A stretch of DNA of 64,000 nucleotides from assembly GCF_025244685.1 (NCBI RefSeq), contig NZ_CP104202.1, positions 560,323-624,322 on the forward strand, in the 5' to 3' direction. A program made the position numbers and the translations under genes. This DNA comes from Chlorobaculum sp. MV4-Y. GTDB taxonomy: Bacteria > Bacteroidota > Chlorobiia > Chlorobiales > Chlorobiaceae. The notes beneath the pieces were generated by a model. That model did no database searches. It saw only the letters and a list, made by a program, of their open reading frames with translations, and had not been told where the DNA came from. This document shows, piece after piece, positions 39,062 through 50,468 of this stretch (positions are counted from its first letter, which is position 1; each line of letters starts with the position of its first letter).

Positions 39062-39342
39062 GACGGTAACTCAGTCGATAAAGGTGATGAATCTCTTTTT
39101 GCTGATTCTGGATGGTCGCTCGGACTGCTACCTCATACAGAGAAAGCAGTTGAGAGACATAGATTATTAACTTACATTCTTGTCTGTAAATAACAAGATT
39201 TTTATTCAACGGTTGCAGCTGTTTGTCGAGATTAGATCCTAAAATATTTAGGAAAATTACCTCTCTAAGCCATTATTATTTAGAATAAGCTTGTTTATTT
39301 CTTAGATTTCATTAATTTCCTACAAAATCGAAGATTCTGCTT

Positions 39343-39867
39343 ATGTCCGGACACCTTGACCTCATCGACCTGAAGATCATTGAATCCCTTGGCGGCAACG
39401 GGCGGATACGTCTGAGCGAGTTGGCCGAGGTGGTCGGTTTGTCGATTCCTTCAGTCAGCGAGCGTCTCGACAAGCTTCAGAAGAACGGTATCATCAAGGG
39501 GTTCACGATGGAGGTCGATGAGCGGCAGCTCGGTTTCGACATCCAGGCTTTCGTGCGTGTGCGCGTCGATTCCTCGAAGCACTACAAGTCGTTTATGGAG
39601 CACGTCATGAAAGAGGAGGAGATCATGGAGTGCTACTCCGTCACCGGAGAGGGTTCGCATATCCTCAAGGTTATGACGCACAACACCGCTTCGCTCGAAC
39701 GGTTCCTGTCGCGCATCCAGAGCTGGCCGGGAGTGCTGGGCACCAACACCAGTTTCGTTCTTTCACAGTTGAAAAGGAATAACAGGATCTGCGCCGAGAT
39801 TGTTCGCAACAATCTGCAGGACCGGCAGGTGCTGATTACCTTCGATGAAAAGAAATCGAGAAAATAA
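39343..39867 (+). CDS. Lrp/AsnC-family transcriptional regulator
   Basis: 174 residues. The N-terminal helix-turn-helix is LIDLKIIESLGGNGRIRLSE and LAEVVGLSIPSVSERLDKLQ; the C-terminal RAM-type ligand domain has VRVRVDSSKHYKSFMEHVMK and CYSVTGEGSHILKVMTHNT. It sits 66 bases upstream of a type III glutamine synthetase gene on the same strand, so it may sense an amino acid and control nitrogen assimilation. That regulatory target is inferred from position only. A 20-residue tail extends past the usual family length. Confidence 0.92.
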   Translation: MSGHLDLIDLKIIESLGGNGRIRLSELAEVVGLSIPSVSERLDKLQKNGIIKGFTMEVDERQLGFDIQAFVRVRVDSSKHYKSFMEHVMKEEEIMECYSVTGEGSHILKVMTHNTASLERFLSRIQSWPGVLGTNTSFVLSQLKRNNRICAEIVRNNLQDRQVLITFDEKKSRK

Positions 39868-39933
39868 CCAGCAGTCATTTCAGGTTTAATCAACCACGTC
39901 TAAAACAGTCAAAAACAAGTAAAGGAGGATCTC

Positions 39934-42078
<2,145 letters not shown>

Positions 42079-42101
42079 GAGCTGGAGCGAAAGCACAAGT
42101 A

Positions 42102-42137
42102 AAAAGAGGCCTGCCAAAGCGGGCCTCTTTTGTTTTT
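42102..42137 (+). terminator. Rho-independent terminator after glnN
   Basis: AAAAGAGGCC, loop TGCCAAAGCG, GGCCTCTTTT and then TGTTTTTT. A 10-bp stem with a T-rich tail, 23 bases after the stop codon. Confidence 0.88.
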
Positions 42138-42169
42138 TGTGGAGAAGTGGACTTGGCGGACAGGGAGGA

Positions 42170-42586
42170 CTACTCTCCGATGATTTTGATGAGCACTCGT
42201 TTGCGGCGTCGTCCATCGAACTCTCCGTAGAAGATTTGTTCCCAGGGGCCGAGGTGAAGCTCACCTTTGGTGACGGCCACCACCACTTCGCGACCCATGA
42301 TCTGGCGTTTATGGTGCGCGTCGCCGTTGTCTTCGCCGGTGCGGTTGTGCCGGTAATGCGACGGGTCGTGTGGCGCAAGCTCTTCGAGCCACTGCTTGTA
42401 GTCGGCGTGCAGGCCCGGTTCGTCGTCGTTGATGAAGACCGATGCGGTGATGTGCATCGCGTTGACCAGGCACAGCCCCTCCCGGATGCCGCTCTCATCG
42501 AGCGCGCGTGAAACGTCGCGGGTGATGTTGACGAAATCCATTCGGGATGCCACCTCCATCCAAAGCTCTTTGTGGTACGATTTCAT
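42170..42586 (-). CDS. YjbQ-family protein (secondary thiamine-phosphate synthase-like)
   Basis: 138 residues of the UPF0047/YjbQ family. Conserved segments visible are [20 protein letters not shown], with [20 protein letters not shown] and [20 protein letters not shown]. Some members have weak thiamine phosphate synthase activity and can replace thiE in Escherichia coli when overproduced; the true role is unsettled. It converges with glnN. Confidence 0.9.
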   Translation of the reverse strand: MKSYHKELWMEVASRMDFVNITRDVSRALDESGIREGLCLVNAMHITASVFINDDEPGLHADYKQWLEELAPHDPSHYRHNRTGEDNGDAHHKRQIMGREVVVAVTKGELHLGPWEQIFYGEFDGRRRKRVLIKIIGE

Positions 42587-42702
42587 TGATATTCCGGTTC
42601 GGGATTACGCAGGATGATTTTGGTATGGCTTTGTGTTTATCGCTTGAAAAGCCGTATAATTGTCGTTCAAAGATAACAAGAAACATCTCAAGGTTCGCGC
42701 CC

Positions 42703-43218
42703 ATGACCGATCTTTTCCAGTACCCGATGTCGTATCCCGGCTGGTGGCTCAGCAACTACTACTACTTCACCTGGACGCTGGCCATGCTGTTTCTCGCCGG
42801 CGGATGGGCCTTTTTCTACCGGTACGGCAAGTTCAGTTATGGCGTCGATTTCGGCTGTTTCTGGAAAACCGCCCTTCTGGTCATCATGACCACCATTGCG
42901 CTTGGAGGACCGTCGTATTACAACACGAAATTCGTCGCCGAGCACGGCAACGACGGAGATTCCGTTTTGCTCGCACCCGACCGCATCGAGTACCGTTTCC
43001 GCAACGGTGAGAAGAAGATGTTTCTGCTGAAGGACATTGTGTCGATTTATCAGGAACCGGTGACCTACAACCCGCCACCGAAGATTTTCATCGTCGCCAA
43101 AAACGCAGGTCTCCGGGACTCGATTACTGTCACCGAGGGCAAATACGGCCTTCCGGACGTTGACAAGCTGCTTTCAGCGCTGTCGGCCAGGACGGGCTTG
43201 CAGATCAAACGGCCCTAA
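42703..43218 (+). CDS. Membrane protein of unknown function
   Basis: 171 residues from ATG 42703 (MTDLFQYPMSYPGWWLSNYY). Two transmembrane helices are probable (FTWTLAMLFLAGGWAFFYRY and FWKTALLVIMTTIALGGPSY); a soluble C-terminal half has a beta-rich look (RIEYRFRNGEKKMFLLKDIV) resembling a PH-like fold. No family is recognised. It precedes coaX by 23 bases, so cotranscription is likely. Upstream in-frame ATGs lead into the yjbQ promoter region and are rejected. Confidence 0.68.
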   Translation: MTDLFQYPMSYPGWWLSNYYYFTWTLAMLFLAGGWAFFYRYGKFSYGVDFGCFWKTALLVIMTTIALGGPSYYNTKFVAEHGNDGDSVLLAPDRIEYRFRNGEKKMFLLKDIVSIYQEPVTYNPPPKIFIVAKNAGLRDSITVTEGKYGLPDVDKLLSALSARTGLQIKRP

Positions 43219-43241
43219 ACACGGTATCCAGCGCATTTCCC

Positions 43242-44048
43242 ATGCAGAGTTCCCGGGGCGAACAGGCTGCCGTGCCTGTGCGGCTGGTCGTTGACATCGG
43301 CAATACGACTACAACGCTGGCGATTTTTACCGATGCGCCTGAACCGTCGGTTGCGTCGGTACCGAGTGCGCTGTTTGCCGATTCCAGCGCAATGCGCGAA
43401 GTATTTGGCAATATGGCCCGGAAGCACGGCGAGCCACAGGCCGTCGCCATTTGCAGCGTGGTGCCTTCCGCAGCCGCAGCCGGTTCGGCGCTCATCGAAT
43501 CGCTCTTCTCCGTGCCGGTACTGACCATCTGCAGTAGGCTCCGGCTCCCGTTCCAGCTTGAATACGCAGCCCCGCACACCTTCGGTGCGGATCGCCTTGC
43601 CCTGTGCGCATGGAGCCGACATCTCTTTGAAGGAAAACCGGTTATCGCTGTCGATATTGGCACGGCCATCACCTTCGACGTGCTTGAATCGTCGGGAGTG
43701 TACCGTGGCGGTCTCATTATGCCGGGTATCGACATGATGGCTGGCGCGCTCCATTCGAGAACTGCGCAGCTTCCTCAGGTACGGATTGACAGGCCGGAGA
43801 GCCTTCTCGGGCGCTCGACGGACGAATGCATCAAAAGCGGAATTTTCTGGGGAGCGGTCAGACAGATCAGCGGCCTCATCGAAGCCATTGCCGGGGAGCT
43901 GATGGGTAACTCCGGCGATTCACCGGTCGAAGTGATCGTCACCGGCGGCAATAGCAGAATTATCGCCCCGAAGATCGGCCCGGTCAGTGTTATCGACGAA
44001 CTCGCCGTCCTGCGCGGCAGCGATCTCTTGCTGCGGATGAATTCGTGA
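43242..44048 (+). CDS. coaX: Type III pantothenate kinase
   Basis: 268 residues. It phosphorylates pantothenate, the first step of coenzyme A synthesis. The ASKHA-fold motifs are LVVDIGNTTTTLAIF (P-loop), the aspartate in HTFGADRLALCAWSR, AVDIGTAITFDVL and YRGGLIMPGIDMMAGALHSR. The normal length is 250-270 residues. It lies just after an unknown membrane protein gene. GSB lack a recognised type I or II kinase in this window, so no conflict is seen. Confidence 0.95.
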   Translation: MQSSRGEQAAVPVRLVVDIGNTTTTLAIFTDAPEPSVASVPSALFADSSAMREVFGNMARKHGEPQAVAICSVVPSAAAAGSALIESLFSVPVLTICSRLRLPFQLEYAAPHTFGADRLALCAWSRHLFEGKPVIAVDIGTAITFDVLESSGVYRGGLIMPGIDMMAGALHSRTAQLPQVRIDRPESLLGRSTDECIKSGIFWGAVRQISGLIEAIAGELMGNSGDSPVEVIVTGGNSRIIAPKIGPVSVIDELAVLRGSDLLLRMNS

Positions 44049-44162
44049 ATTGATCGGGAAAAATCAGACAGATCCGTCTTATCCGTCCGATTTCCTAAGG
44101 GTGGGCGTTAAACTCGCTCCTGCAAAGCCTCGAACTTGGGGCTTACCGCTTTTTCTCTTCCC

Positions 44163-44232
44163 CCCCGGCTTGAAAGCCGGGGCAACAGAAGAGAATGTAA
44201 GATCGAATGTCCGCAGGGTTAAAACCCTGCTG
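44163..44232. repeat. REP-like pair overlapping the aroB 3' end
   Basis: CCCCGGCTTGAAAGCCGGGG (44163-44182) is identical to the palindrome at 11951. It is followed by GCAGGGTTAAAACCCTGC (44213-44230), whose right arm includes the aroB stop codon (44219-44221), so the repeat forms the end of the gene. The second palindrome could act as a terminator or RNA-stabilising stem for aroB. Confidence 0.7.
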
Positions 44233-45325
44233 AAGAGAACCACCCCATCGCGTCCTCAATCGACTGAATCACTTCGGCTTTTGCGATCTCCTTATCGTGC
44301 AAAAAGGCGTGGCCGATCTGGTCGAGGAGGACGAAGCGGAGCTGCTTGTCGATCTTCTTTTTGTCGGAGAGCATACTTTCCACCAGCTTTTTGCGGTCGA
44401 GTGAGAGGAAGCGCTTCTGGACGAGGCCGCGCGGGAAGCGGAAGCGGGCGAGCAGCGCGAGGCCTTCGCGCAGATCAGCTTCGGCGAGGAAGCCGAGCCG
44501 GTGTGAGAGGAAGAGTGCGCAGACCATGCCGATGGTGACCGCCTCGCCGTGGCGGAGGTTGCGGTACTCGGCCATTTTTTCGAGACCGTGCGCGAAGGTG
44601 TGGCCGAAGTTCAGCGTCGCCCGCAGGCCGCTGGTTTCGCGGAAATCTTTTTCCACCACGTCGGCCTTGATGAAGGCACTGCGGCTGACCGCTTTGGAGA
44701 GCCACGGCTCTTCGAGTTGCACCACTTCGTTCCAACGAGTGGCAAGCAGGTCGAAGAACTCGCGGTCGGCGATGAAGCCGTATTTCACCACCTCCGACAT
44801 GCCGCCGTAAATTTCGCGCGAGGGGAGTGTCCGCAAGTAGGCGGGGTCGATCAGCACCAGCTCCGGCATGTGGAAGAAGCCGATGAGATTTTTGCCGAGC
44901 GGGTGGTTGATGGCTACCTTGCCGCCGATGGAGCTGTCGGTCATGGCGAGCAAGGTCGTCGGCAACTGCACCACCGGAATGCCGCGGTAGTAGCTCGCCG
45001 CGATGTAGCCGCCGAGGTCGCCCACCACGCCACCGCCTGCGCAGAGCAGGTTCCAGCTCCGGTCAACGTCTGCCTCAATCATCTGTCCGTACAGCTTCCA
45101 CGCCGTCGAGACGCTTTTCGAGGTCTCGCGCGCGGGCACGACGAGTTCAATGGTGCGGAAGCCCTGGCGCTGCATCGATTCGATGATCGCGTCGCCGAAA
45201 AGCCTGCGGGTGTTCTCGTCGAAAAGCAGCACGGTTTTTTTGCCGAGTTCCCTCGTGGCGTAGAGTTCGCCGACGGAGTCGATGACTGGCGTTCTGACGA
45301 TGATATGGCTGGACGGAGTCTGCAT
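44219..45325 (-). CDS. aroB: 3-dehydroquinate synthase
   Basis: 368 residues. It cyclises DAHP to 3-dehydroquinate in the shikimate pathway using NAD and a divalent metal. Motifs visible are GGGVVGDLGGYIAASYYRGI and VQLPTTLLAMTDSSIGGKVA (NAD and substrate), and the metal ligands in RATLNFGHTFAHGLEKM and HGEAVTIGMV. It starts 3 bases after the aroK stop, so the two are one operon. The 3' end overlaps a REP-like palindrome. Confidence 0.96.
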   Translation of the reverse strand: MQTPSSHIIVRTPVIDSVGELYATRELGKKTVLLFDENTRRLFGDAIIESMQRQGFRTIELVVPARETSKSVSTAWKLYGQMIEADVDRSWNLLCAGGGVVGDLGGYIAASYYRGIPVVQLPTTLLAMTDSSIGGKVAINHPLGKNLIGFFHMPELVLIDPAYLRTLPSREIYGGMSEVVKYGFIADREFFDLLATRWNEVVQLEEPWLSKAVSRSAFIKADVVEKDFRETSGLRATLNFGHTFAHGLEKMAEYRNLRHGEAVTIGMVCALFLSHRLGFLAEADLREGLALLARFRFPRGLVQKRFLSLDRKKLVESMLSDKKKIDKQLRFVLLDQIGHAFLHDKEIAKAEVIQSIEDAMGWFSSAGF

Positions 45326-45328
45326 GTC

Positions 45329-45904
45329 TTACTTTTCGTTAGTGTTGTTTTTCGACGCGCGGCGAATGTGGCGCTCGATTTTGCGTGTCAGCTCCTCGAC
45401 GCTTGTACCAATCTTTTTCGAGTCGGTGAAGAACACCAGATCGGCCTTCAGGTAGCGGGGTTCCCGTTTTTTCAGAAGCTCCGCGATGCGCTGCTGAATC
45501 TCTTCTCGCGTCAGCTTCTGCCCGTCCGGGCCTTTGAGCAGGGGGCGGTCGGTTTTGTGCTGGAGCCGGAGCGTGAGAATTTCAGGACTGGACTTGAGGT
45601 AGATCAGTGTGCCGTGCGTAGAGATCAGCTCGAAGCAGCGATCGTTTTCAAGCACGCCGCCCCCCAGCGAGACCACCATTTTTTCCTGCCGGCCGATCTT
45701 TTCGAGCGTGCTGAGTTCGAGCGAACGGAAGGCATCTTCACCATCCTCGGCGAAGATTCGGTTGATGCTCTTTCCGGCGGCAAGCTCGATTTCACGGTCG
45801 AGGTCGATGAACTCGAAGCCGAGCGAGTTGGCCAGGAGCGGGCCGATGGTCGATTTGCCTGAACCGCTGAAGCCGGTCAGAAAGATGAGTGAGTGGTGTT
45901 TCAT
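45329..45904 (-). CDS. aroK: Shikimate kinase
   Basis: 191 residues from ATG 45904 (MKHHSLIFLTGFSGSGKSTI). It phosphorylates shikimate. The P-loop is GFSGSGKST, the substrate-binding DLDREIE is the D-x-D region, and VSLGGGVLENDR and the lid RPLLKG are typical. An upstream ATG at 46030 adds sequence that is not conserved and is rejected. It is immediately upstream of aroB. Confidence 0.95.
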   Translation of the reverse strand: MKHHSLIFLTGFSGSGKSTIGPLLANSLGFEFIDLDREIELAAGKSINRIFAEDGEDAFRSLELSTLEKIGRQEKMVVSLGGGVLENDRCFELISTHGTLIYLKSSPEILTLRLQHKTDRPLLKGPDGQKLTREEIQQRIAELLKKREPRYLKADLVFFTDSKKIGTSVEELTRKIERHIRRASKNNTNEK

Positions 45905-46055
45905 CCTGTTATTCTGCGGGCGACGGCGTCCCGCTGTTGATTTGCGGCCAATATACGAAAAAACGGAGCGATAACCGGCGAGGCGCGATTGTTTCAGCCG
46001 CTGAAAGATGAGATAGCTTTGTGGCAGCAATTTCGATCACTGGAAATCATCGTTT

Positions 46056-46775
46056 ATGAAAAGTCTGTATATCATCAAGGCCGGGAGCACCTTTGCCACC
46101 GAGATGGAGCGGCTCGGCGATTTTGAGGAGTGGGTGCGGCGCGGGCTGGGCGACGTGGCGTGCCCGGTTGCGGTGGTGAACGCCGAGGGCGGCGAGGCGT
46201 TGCCAGCGCCGGAGCTGTGCGCCGGGGCGGTTGTCACCGGCTCGCACGCCATGGTGACTGACAATCTGCCGTGGAGTGTCGCCATTGAGCGGTGGATACA
46301 AGAGCTGATCGCCGCCCGAGTGCCTTTCCTCGGCATCTGCTACGGCCACCAGCTTCTCGGACGGGCGGTTGGCGGCGAGGTGGGCTACCATCCGCGAGGC
46401 CGGGAGGTCGGCACGGTCTCCATCGAACTGACGCCTGAAGGCCAGCGCGATCCGCTTTTCGAGGGCATCCCGGCGCGGTTCGTAGCGCACGCGACTCATG
46501 CGCAGAGCGTGTTGCGGCTGCCGGAGGGCACTGTCCATCTCGCTTTCAACGGCTTCGAATCGTATCACGCCTTCCGGGTAGGTGAATCGGCTTGGGGCGT
46601 GCAGTTCCACCCGGAGTACACGCGGGAGATCATGCAGACTTACGTGCGCGATGAGATCGCTGACCTCGAAGCGGCTTGCGAAGATGCCGGAGCGTTACGC
46701 GAGGTGGTGTCGGAGGCGCCGCTGGCCGGGCGGGTGCTTACAAATTTTGCCAGCGTTGTTTGCCGGACTCTCTGA
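46056..46775 (+). CDS. Class I glutamine amidotransferase-like protein
   Basis: 239 residues. The nucleophile elbow GICYGHQLLG, the His-Glu pair in WGVQFHPEYT and the GSHAMV loop show a GMP-synthase-like glutaminase domain. It lacks a synthetase domain, so its substrate could be a small peptide or glutamine derivative; gamma-glutamyl or GATase functions of unknown target are common in this subgroup. It is convergent with recD2 and shares its last 38 bases with the 3' end of that gene. Confidence 0.85.
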   Translation: MKSLYIIKAGSTFATEMERLGDFEEWVRRGLGDVACPVAVVNAEGGEALPAPELCAGAVVTGSHAMVTDNLPWSVAIERWIQELIAARVPFLGICYGHQLLGRAVGGEVGYHPRGREVGTVSIELTPEGQRDPLFEGIPARFVAHATHAQSVLRLPEGTVHLAFNGFESYHAFRVGESAWGVQFHPEYTREIMQTYVRDEIADLEAACEDAGALREVVSEAPLAGRVLTNFASVVCRTL

Positions 46776-48939
46776 GCCGCTGTACGAGGCCGGTCAGGCG
46801 GCGCTTTGACTTGCAGTTTTTTATCGCCAGCGCGAGCGCTTTCGGTTCGGCGACGATCACCACGAGCTTGCGACCGCGCGTGACCGCCGTGTAGATGAGG
46901 TTGCGTTCGAGCAGCGTGAAGTGCTGCATGGCGAGCGGAATGACGACCGCCGGGTATTCAGAACCCTGGCTTTTGTGAATGCTTGTCGCATAGGCGAGCG
47001 ACAGTTTGTCGAGGTCGCTGAAGTCGTATTCGACGCGGTGGTGGTCAAAGCGGGCCGTCAGCGTTTCCGCCTTGGCGTCAATCTGCTCGACAAGTCCGAT
47101 GTCGCCGTTGAAGAGCTCCTTGTCGTAGTTGTTGACTGTCTGGAGCACCTTGTCGCCCGGCGCGAAGGTCGTCCCGCATCGCGTCACTTTCGGCTCGGCG
47201 GTGGGGTTGAGCTTCGCCTGAAGTTCGGCGTTCAGCGCATGCACGCCGACGCCGCCCTTGTTCATCGGCGTGAGCACCTGCACGTCACGCACCGCGTCGA
47301 GGCCGAAGCGCTTCGGGATGCGCTCCGTGACGAGCTGCATCACCTTGTCGTGAATCTCCTCTGGCGAGCCGGCTTTCACGATGTAGAAGTCCGACAGCTC
47401 GTCGCCTTCGGCGGTCAGCGGCATTTCGCCTTGGTTGATGCGGTGGGCGTTGACGACGATCATCGACTCGGCGGCCTGCCGGAAGATTTCGGTGAGGCGC
47501 ACGGTCGGGATCGCCTCCGACGAGATCATGTCGGCGAGCACCGCGCCGGGGCCGACCGACGGAAGCTGATCGACGTCGCCGACGAAGACCACCGCCGCGC
47601 GGTCGGGGATCGCCGCCACGAGCTTTTGCATCAGCACCACATCGACCATCGACGTCTCGTCCACCACCACCAGCGATGCGTCGAGCGGGTTGCCGCGTCC
47701 GCGCTTGAAGTCGAACGCCTGCGGATCGAATTCGAGGAGGCGGTGGATCGTCTTTGCTTCGATGCCGGTCGATTCGGTGAGGCGCTTGGCCGCGCGGCCG
47801 GTGGGTGCGCAGACCGCCACGGAGACCTTTTCGCGCTGGAGCACCGAGAGGATCGCCCGCAGAATCGTCGTTTTGCCGACGCCCGGCCCGCCGGTGATGA
47901 TCGAGACCTTGCTGGCTAGCACGAGCGTCACCGCGCTGCGCTGCGAGGGGGAAAGTTCAAGGCCGGTTGTCTCCTCGATCCAAGGCAGCGCGTCGTGCGG
48001 GTCGAGCGCATCCCATGGCAGCGGGCCGCGCAAGAGGCGATGCAGGCCGGAGGCGACGCCCGTTTCTGCGCGGTGCAGCGATTCGAGGAAGAGGCATGGA
48101 ACGTCGTCGATGGTTTCGCCCACGATGCGGCGGGTCAGCTTTTCGTTCGTCACCGCTTCGGCCACGAGCGGGCGGTCGATATGGAGCAGGCGCGACGCTT
48201 CGTTGATCAGCGTCTCTTCCGGCACCGCACAGTGGCCGCTTTGCGACAGCTCGCCGAGCACGTGGCTGATGCCCGCCTCGGCCCGCATCAGCGAGTTTTT
48301 TGCAACGCCGAGGCTCGTGGCGATGGCGTCGGCAGTCTGGAAGCCGATGCCTTCGATGTCGAGCGAGAGGCGGTAGGGATTCTCGGTGATTGTCGCGATG
48401 GCCCGTTCGCGGTAACGGCGGTAGATCTTCCAGGCCCGCGCAACGCCGACGCCGTGCGTTTGCAGGAAGAGCATGATGTCGCGGATCGCCTTCTGCTCGG
48501 CCCACGACTCCGTCACCATATCGAGTCGCTTGCGCCCGATACCGGGGATTTCAAGCAGCCGCTCAGGATCGTTCTCGATTATTTCGAACACCGCGTCACC
48601 GAAGCGTTCGATCAGCTTTTTCGCGTAGAAATTGCCGATTCCCTTCACCTGTCCGGAGGCGAGGTAGCGCTCCTTGCCTTCGAGTGTGGTGGGTTGCACG
48701 GGGGTGATTTTCGAGGCCTTGAATTGCAATCCATGCGTGCGGTCGTTCTGCCACGAGCCGACGCACTCCATGATCTGCCCCACGGCGGGCGAGGCGGCGC
48801 GGCCCACCACAGCAACCGGCTCACGTTGCCCGGCGACCCGTAGGCGCAGTACCGTGAAGCCCGACTCCTCGCTGTAAAAGGTCACCCGCTCGATCGAACC
48901 AGAGAGGCGCTCTTCGTGTGAGTCGGCGGGTGTTTGCAT
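46738..48939 (-). CDS. recD2: ATP-dependent RecD2-type DNA helicase
   Basis: 733 residues from ATG 48939 (MQTPADSHEERLSGSIERVT). A 5'-3' superfamily 1B helicase for DNA repair in bacteria with or without RecBCD. Order: N-terminal OB-like region, helix-hairpin-helix motifs (YAKKLIERFGDAVFEIIEND and GIGRKRLD), Walker A GGPGVGKTTILRAIL, motif II VDETSMVDVVLMQ, and the C-terminal VTRGRKLVVIVAEPKALALA. The 3' end overlaps the convergent amidotransferase gene. An earlier ATG at 49038 is inside the frameshifted neighbour and is less likely. Confidence 0.95.
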   Translation of the reverse strand: MQTPADSHEERLSGSIERVTFYSEESGFTVLRLRVAGQREPVAVVGRAASPAVGQIMECVGSWQNDRTHGLQFKASKITPVQPTTLEGKERYLASGQVKGIGNFYAKKLIERFGDAVFEIIENDPERLLEIPGIGRKRLDMVTESWAEQKAIRDIMLFLQTHGVGVARAWKIYRRYRERAIATITENPYRLSLDIEGIGFQTADAIATSLGVAKNSLMRAEAGISHVLGELSQSGHCAVPEETLINEASRLLHIDRPLVAEAVTNEKLTRRIVGETIDDVPCLFLESLHRAETGVASGLHRLLRGPLPWDALDPHDALPWIEETTGLELSPSQRSAVTLVLASKVSIITGGPGVGKTTILRAILSVLQREKVSVAVCAPTGRAAKRLTESTGIEAKTIHRLLEFDPQAFDFKRGRGNPLDASLVVVDETSMVDVVLMQKLVAAIPDRAAVVFVGDVDQLPSVGPGAVLADMISSEAIPTVRLTEIFRQAAESMIVVNAHRINQGEMPLTAEGDELSDFYIVKAGSPEEIHDKVMQLVTERIPKRFGLDAVRDVQVLTPMNKGGVGVHALNAELQAKLNPTAEPKVTRCGTTFAPGDKVLQTVNNYDKELFNGDIGLVEQIDAKAETLTARFDHHRVEYDFSDLDKLSLAYATSIHKSQGSEYPAVVIPLAMQHFTLLERNLIYTAVTRGRKLVVIVAEPKALALAIKNCKSKRRLTGLVQRLRESGKQRWQNL

Positions 48940-48979
48940 GATTCGGGTGGCTGTTGTGGACGAAGAACGGAGCCGGGTT

Positions 48980-49896
48980 TTACGGCTTCCTGGCGGCGAG
49001 CTTTTGCAAGGCTTCGAGTGCGCGGTCGCACCCGGCATCGGCTTTGCGCTTGTCGCCGAGCGACAGGGTTGCGGTGCTTCTGTTGGTGTTCAGTGTCGAG
49101 AGACGCACGATCTCGCTGTTGACGCGCATGAACTCGCTGAAGTCCGTTGCAGCTTCGCGGATGTAAGCGAGGCTTTTTTGCCGGTCATTTTGCTGAGCGT
49201 TTTCAGAGCGGCGCTGGCTTTGGCCTGTTCAGCCAACATCGAGGATTCGAGCTTTTTCTTGTCGGCATCAGCCGTGGCGTCGATGTGGCGCGACTGGAGC
49301 AGTGCGATGTTGCGGATGGCGATGCGGGCATCTCCGGCGATCTTGTCCATCTGCGCTTTTCTGGAAGCCGGGGTGAGCTTTGCCGTCAGCTTGGCGAGAT
49401 TGTCGTCGATTTTATGCATCAGATCCGCGCCGATCGAGTTTGAAAGGTCGAGCGCCTTGTCATTGGTGTGCTGCGGGGCTGATTCGAGCAGGCTGGCATC
49501 GATCTGCTGAACCTCTGCCCACGATTTGCCGAATTTGGCGACCAGCTCCTTCTCTTTTGCAGAGCCGCTTTTGGCGATGATCGTTTCAAGTGTTTTCAGG
49601 TCGCGATTAACTTCTCGGGCCGCAGCTTTTGACTGCTCGGCGAAACCTGCCGACTCCTCGTCGCTTGTGGACAGGACGGCGCTTTTCTCCTTTTCAGCGG
49701 AACGCGCGAGGTTCATCCGCATATCCGCCAGGAGAGCCAGCTTCTGGGACCCGGCGGAGCCGCCATTGATGATCGACGCGCTCTGGAGCCAGAACGACGC
49801 CAGCAGCGTGATCAGTGCTGTTGCCACAAGGCTTGCCGCCCATGCCAGTCCTATACTTTTGCCTGCTTCTTTCTCGTCCCTGTTCGTCATGAGCAT
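48980..49896 (-). pseudogene. Frameshifted membrane sensor-like protein (four-helix-bundle MCP-type sensor)
   Basis: The frame from 49896 gives 268 residues and stops at 49090, but the last 30 residues are unlike the rest. At the homopolymer 49175-49180 (six T on the + strand, read GGCAAAAAAGCC) a -1 shift opens a frame reading SLAYIREAATDFSEFMRVNS and onward, ending LEALQKLAARKP at 48980. The visible product has an N-terminal transmembrane helix (SIGLAWAASLVATALITLLA) and a long helical, alanine-rich periplasmic region like the 4HB_MCP sensor. No output domain is seen, so it could be a stand-alone sensory module. Programmed frameshift, assembly error or real decay are all possible. Confidence 0.6.
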
Positions 49897-50053
49897 CTCG
49901 ATGGTTGACTGGCATTCAGAGGTAATCCGTTGCCCCGGAATGCCCGGAAAAGTTTATTTTTTAACGATTCGGGGAATATACAAAAGGACTTGCACGATTT
50001 GCCGCCAAAAGGTTTCGTCCGTTTCGTGAAAATTAAAAATATGAAGATCAACC

Positions 50054-50468
50054 ATGATGCAAGCCAAACCTGAAGAGGTCTCGCTGGTCGATGCGCTGGT
50101 TGATCCCTGGCTGGGGGTGATCGGGCGCGATTTCGCAGGTTACCGCAACCACTGCCGCCGGGTGTTCATTTTCGCCTGCGCGTTGGCCGGAGCGGAAGGG
50201 GAGATGCGCGAAAAAATGGCGATAGCGGCTGCGTTTCACGACCTCGGCATCTGGACGGACTCCACCTTCGACTACAGTTAAACCCTTCCGCCAGGCCGAC
50301 TGGATCGACCTCACCTTCGGCGCTCGCACCTTCGGCCTCGAACGCCGCTACATCCGCGAAATCCAGCGCCGCTATCCGAATTCCGGTTTCCACCTCGCGC
50401 TTGCAAGATTGAGTTTCGAGCGGATGAAAACGCATCCGAAAGATCCGTTGCCGATGATGAGGTGGTAG
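50054..50468 (+). pseudogene. HD-domain hydrolase gene with internal deletion
   Basis: The first 75 codons (MMQAKPEEVSLVDALVDPWL to AFHDLGIWTDSTFDYS) show the N-terminus of an HD-domain metal-dependent hydrolase, with HD at residues near FHDLGIW. A stop follows. Then a different frame reads PFRQADWIDLTFGARTFGLE and on to HLALARLSFERMKTHPKDPL, ending PMMRW and TAG at 50466-50468; this is the natural tail of the same kind of protein. A segment of roughly 50-60 codons that should hold the second half of the HD motif set is missing, so the gene is broken. Similarity of the two halves was recognised by eye. Confidence 0.7.
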
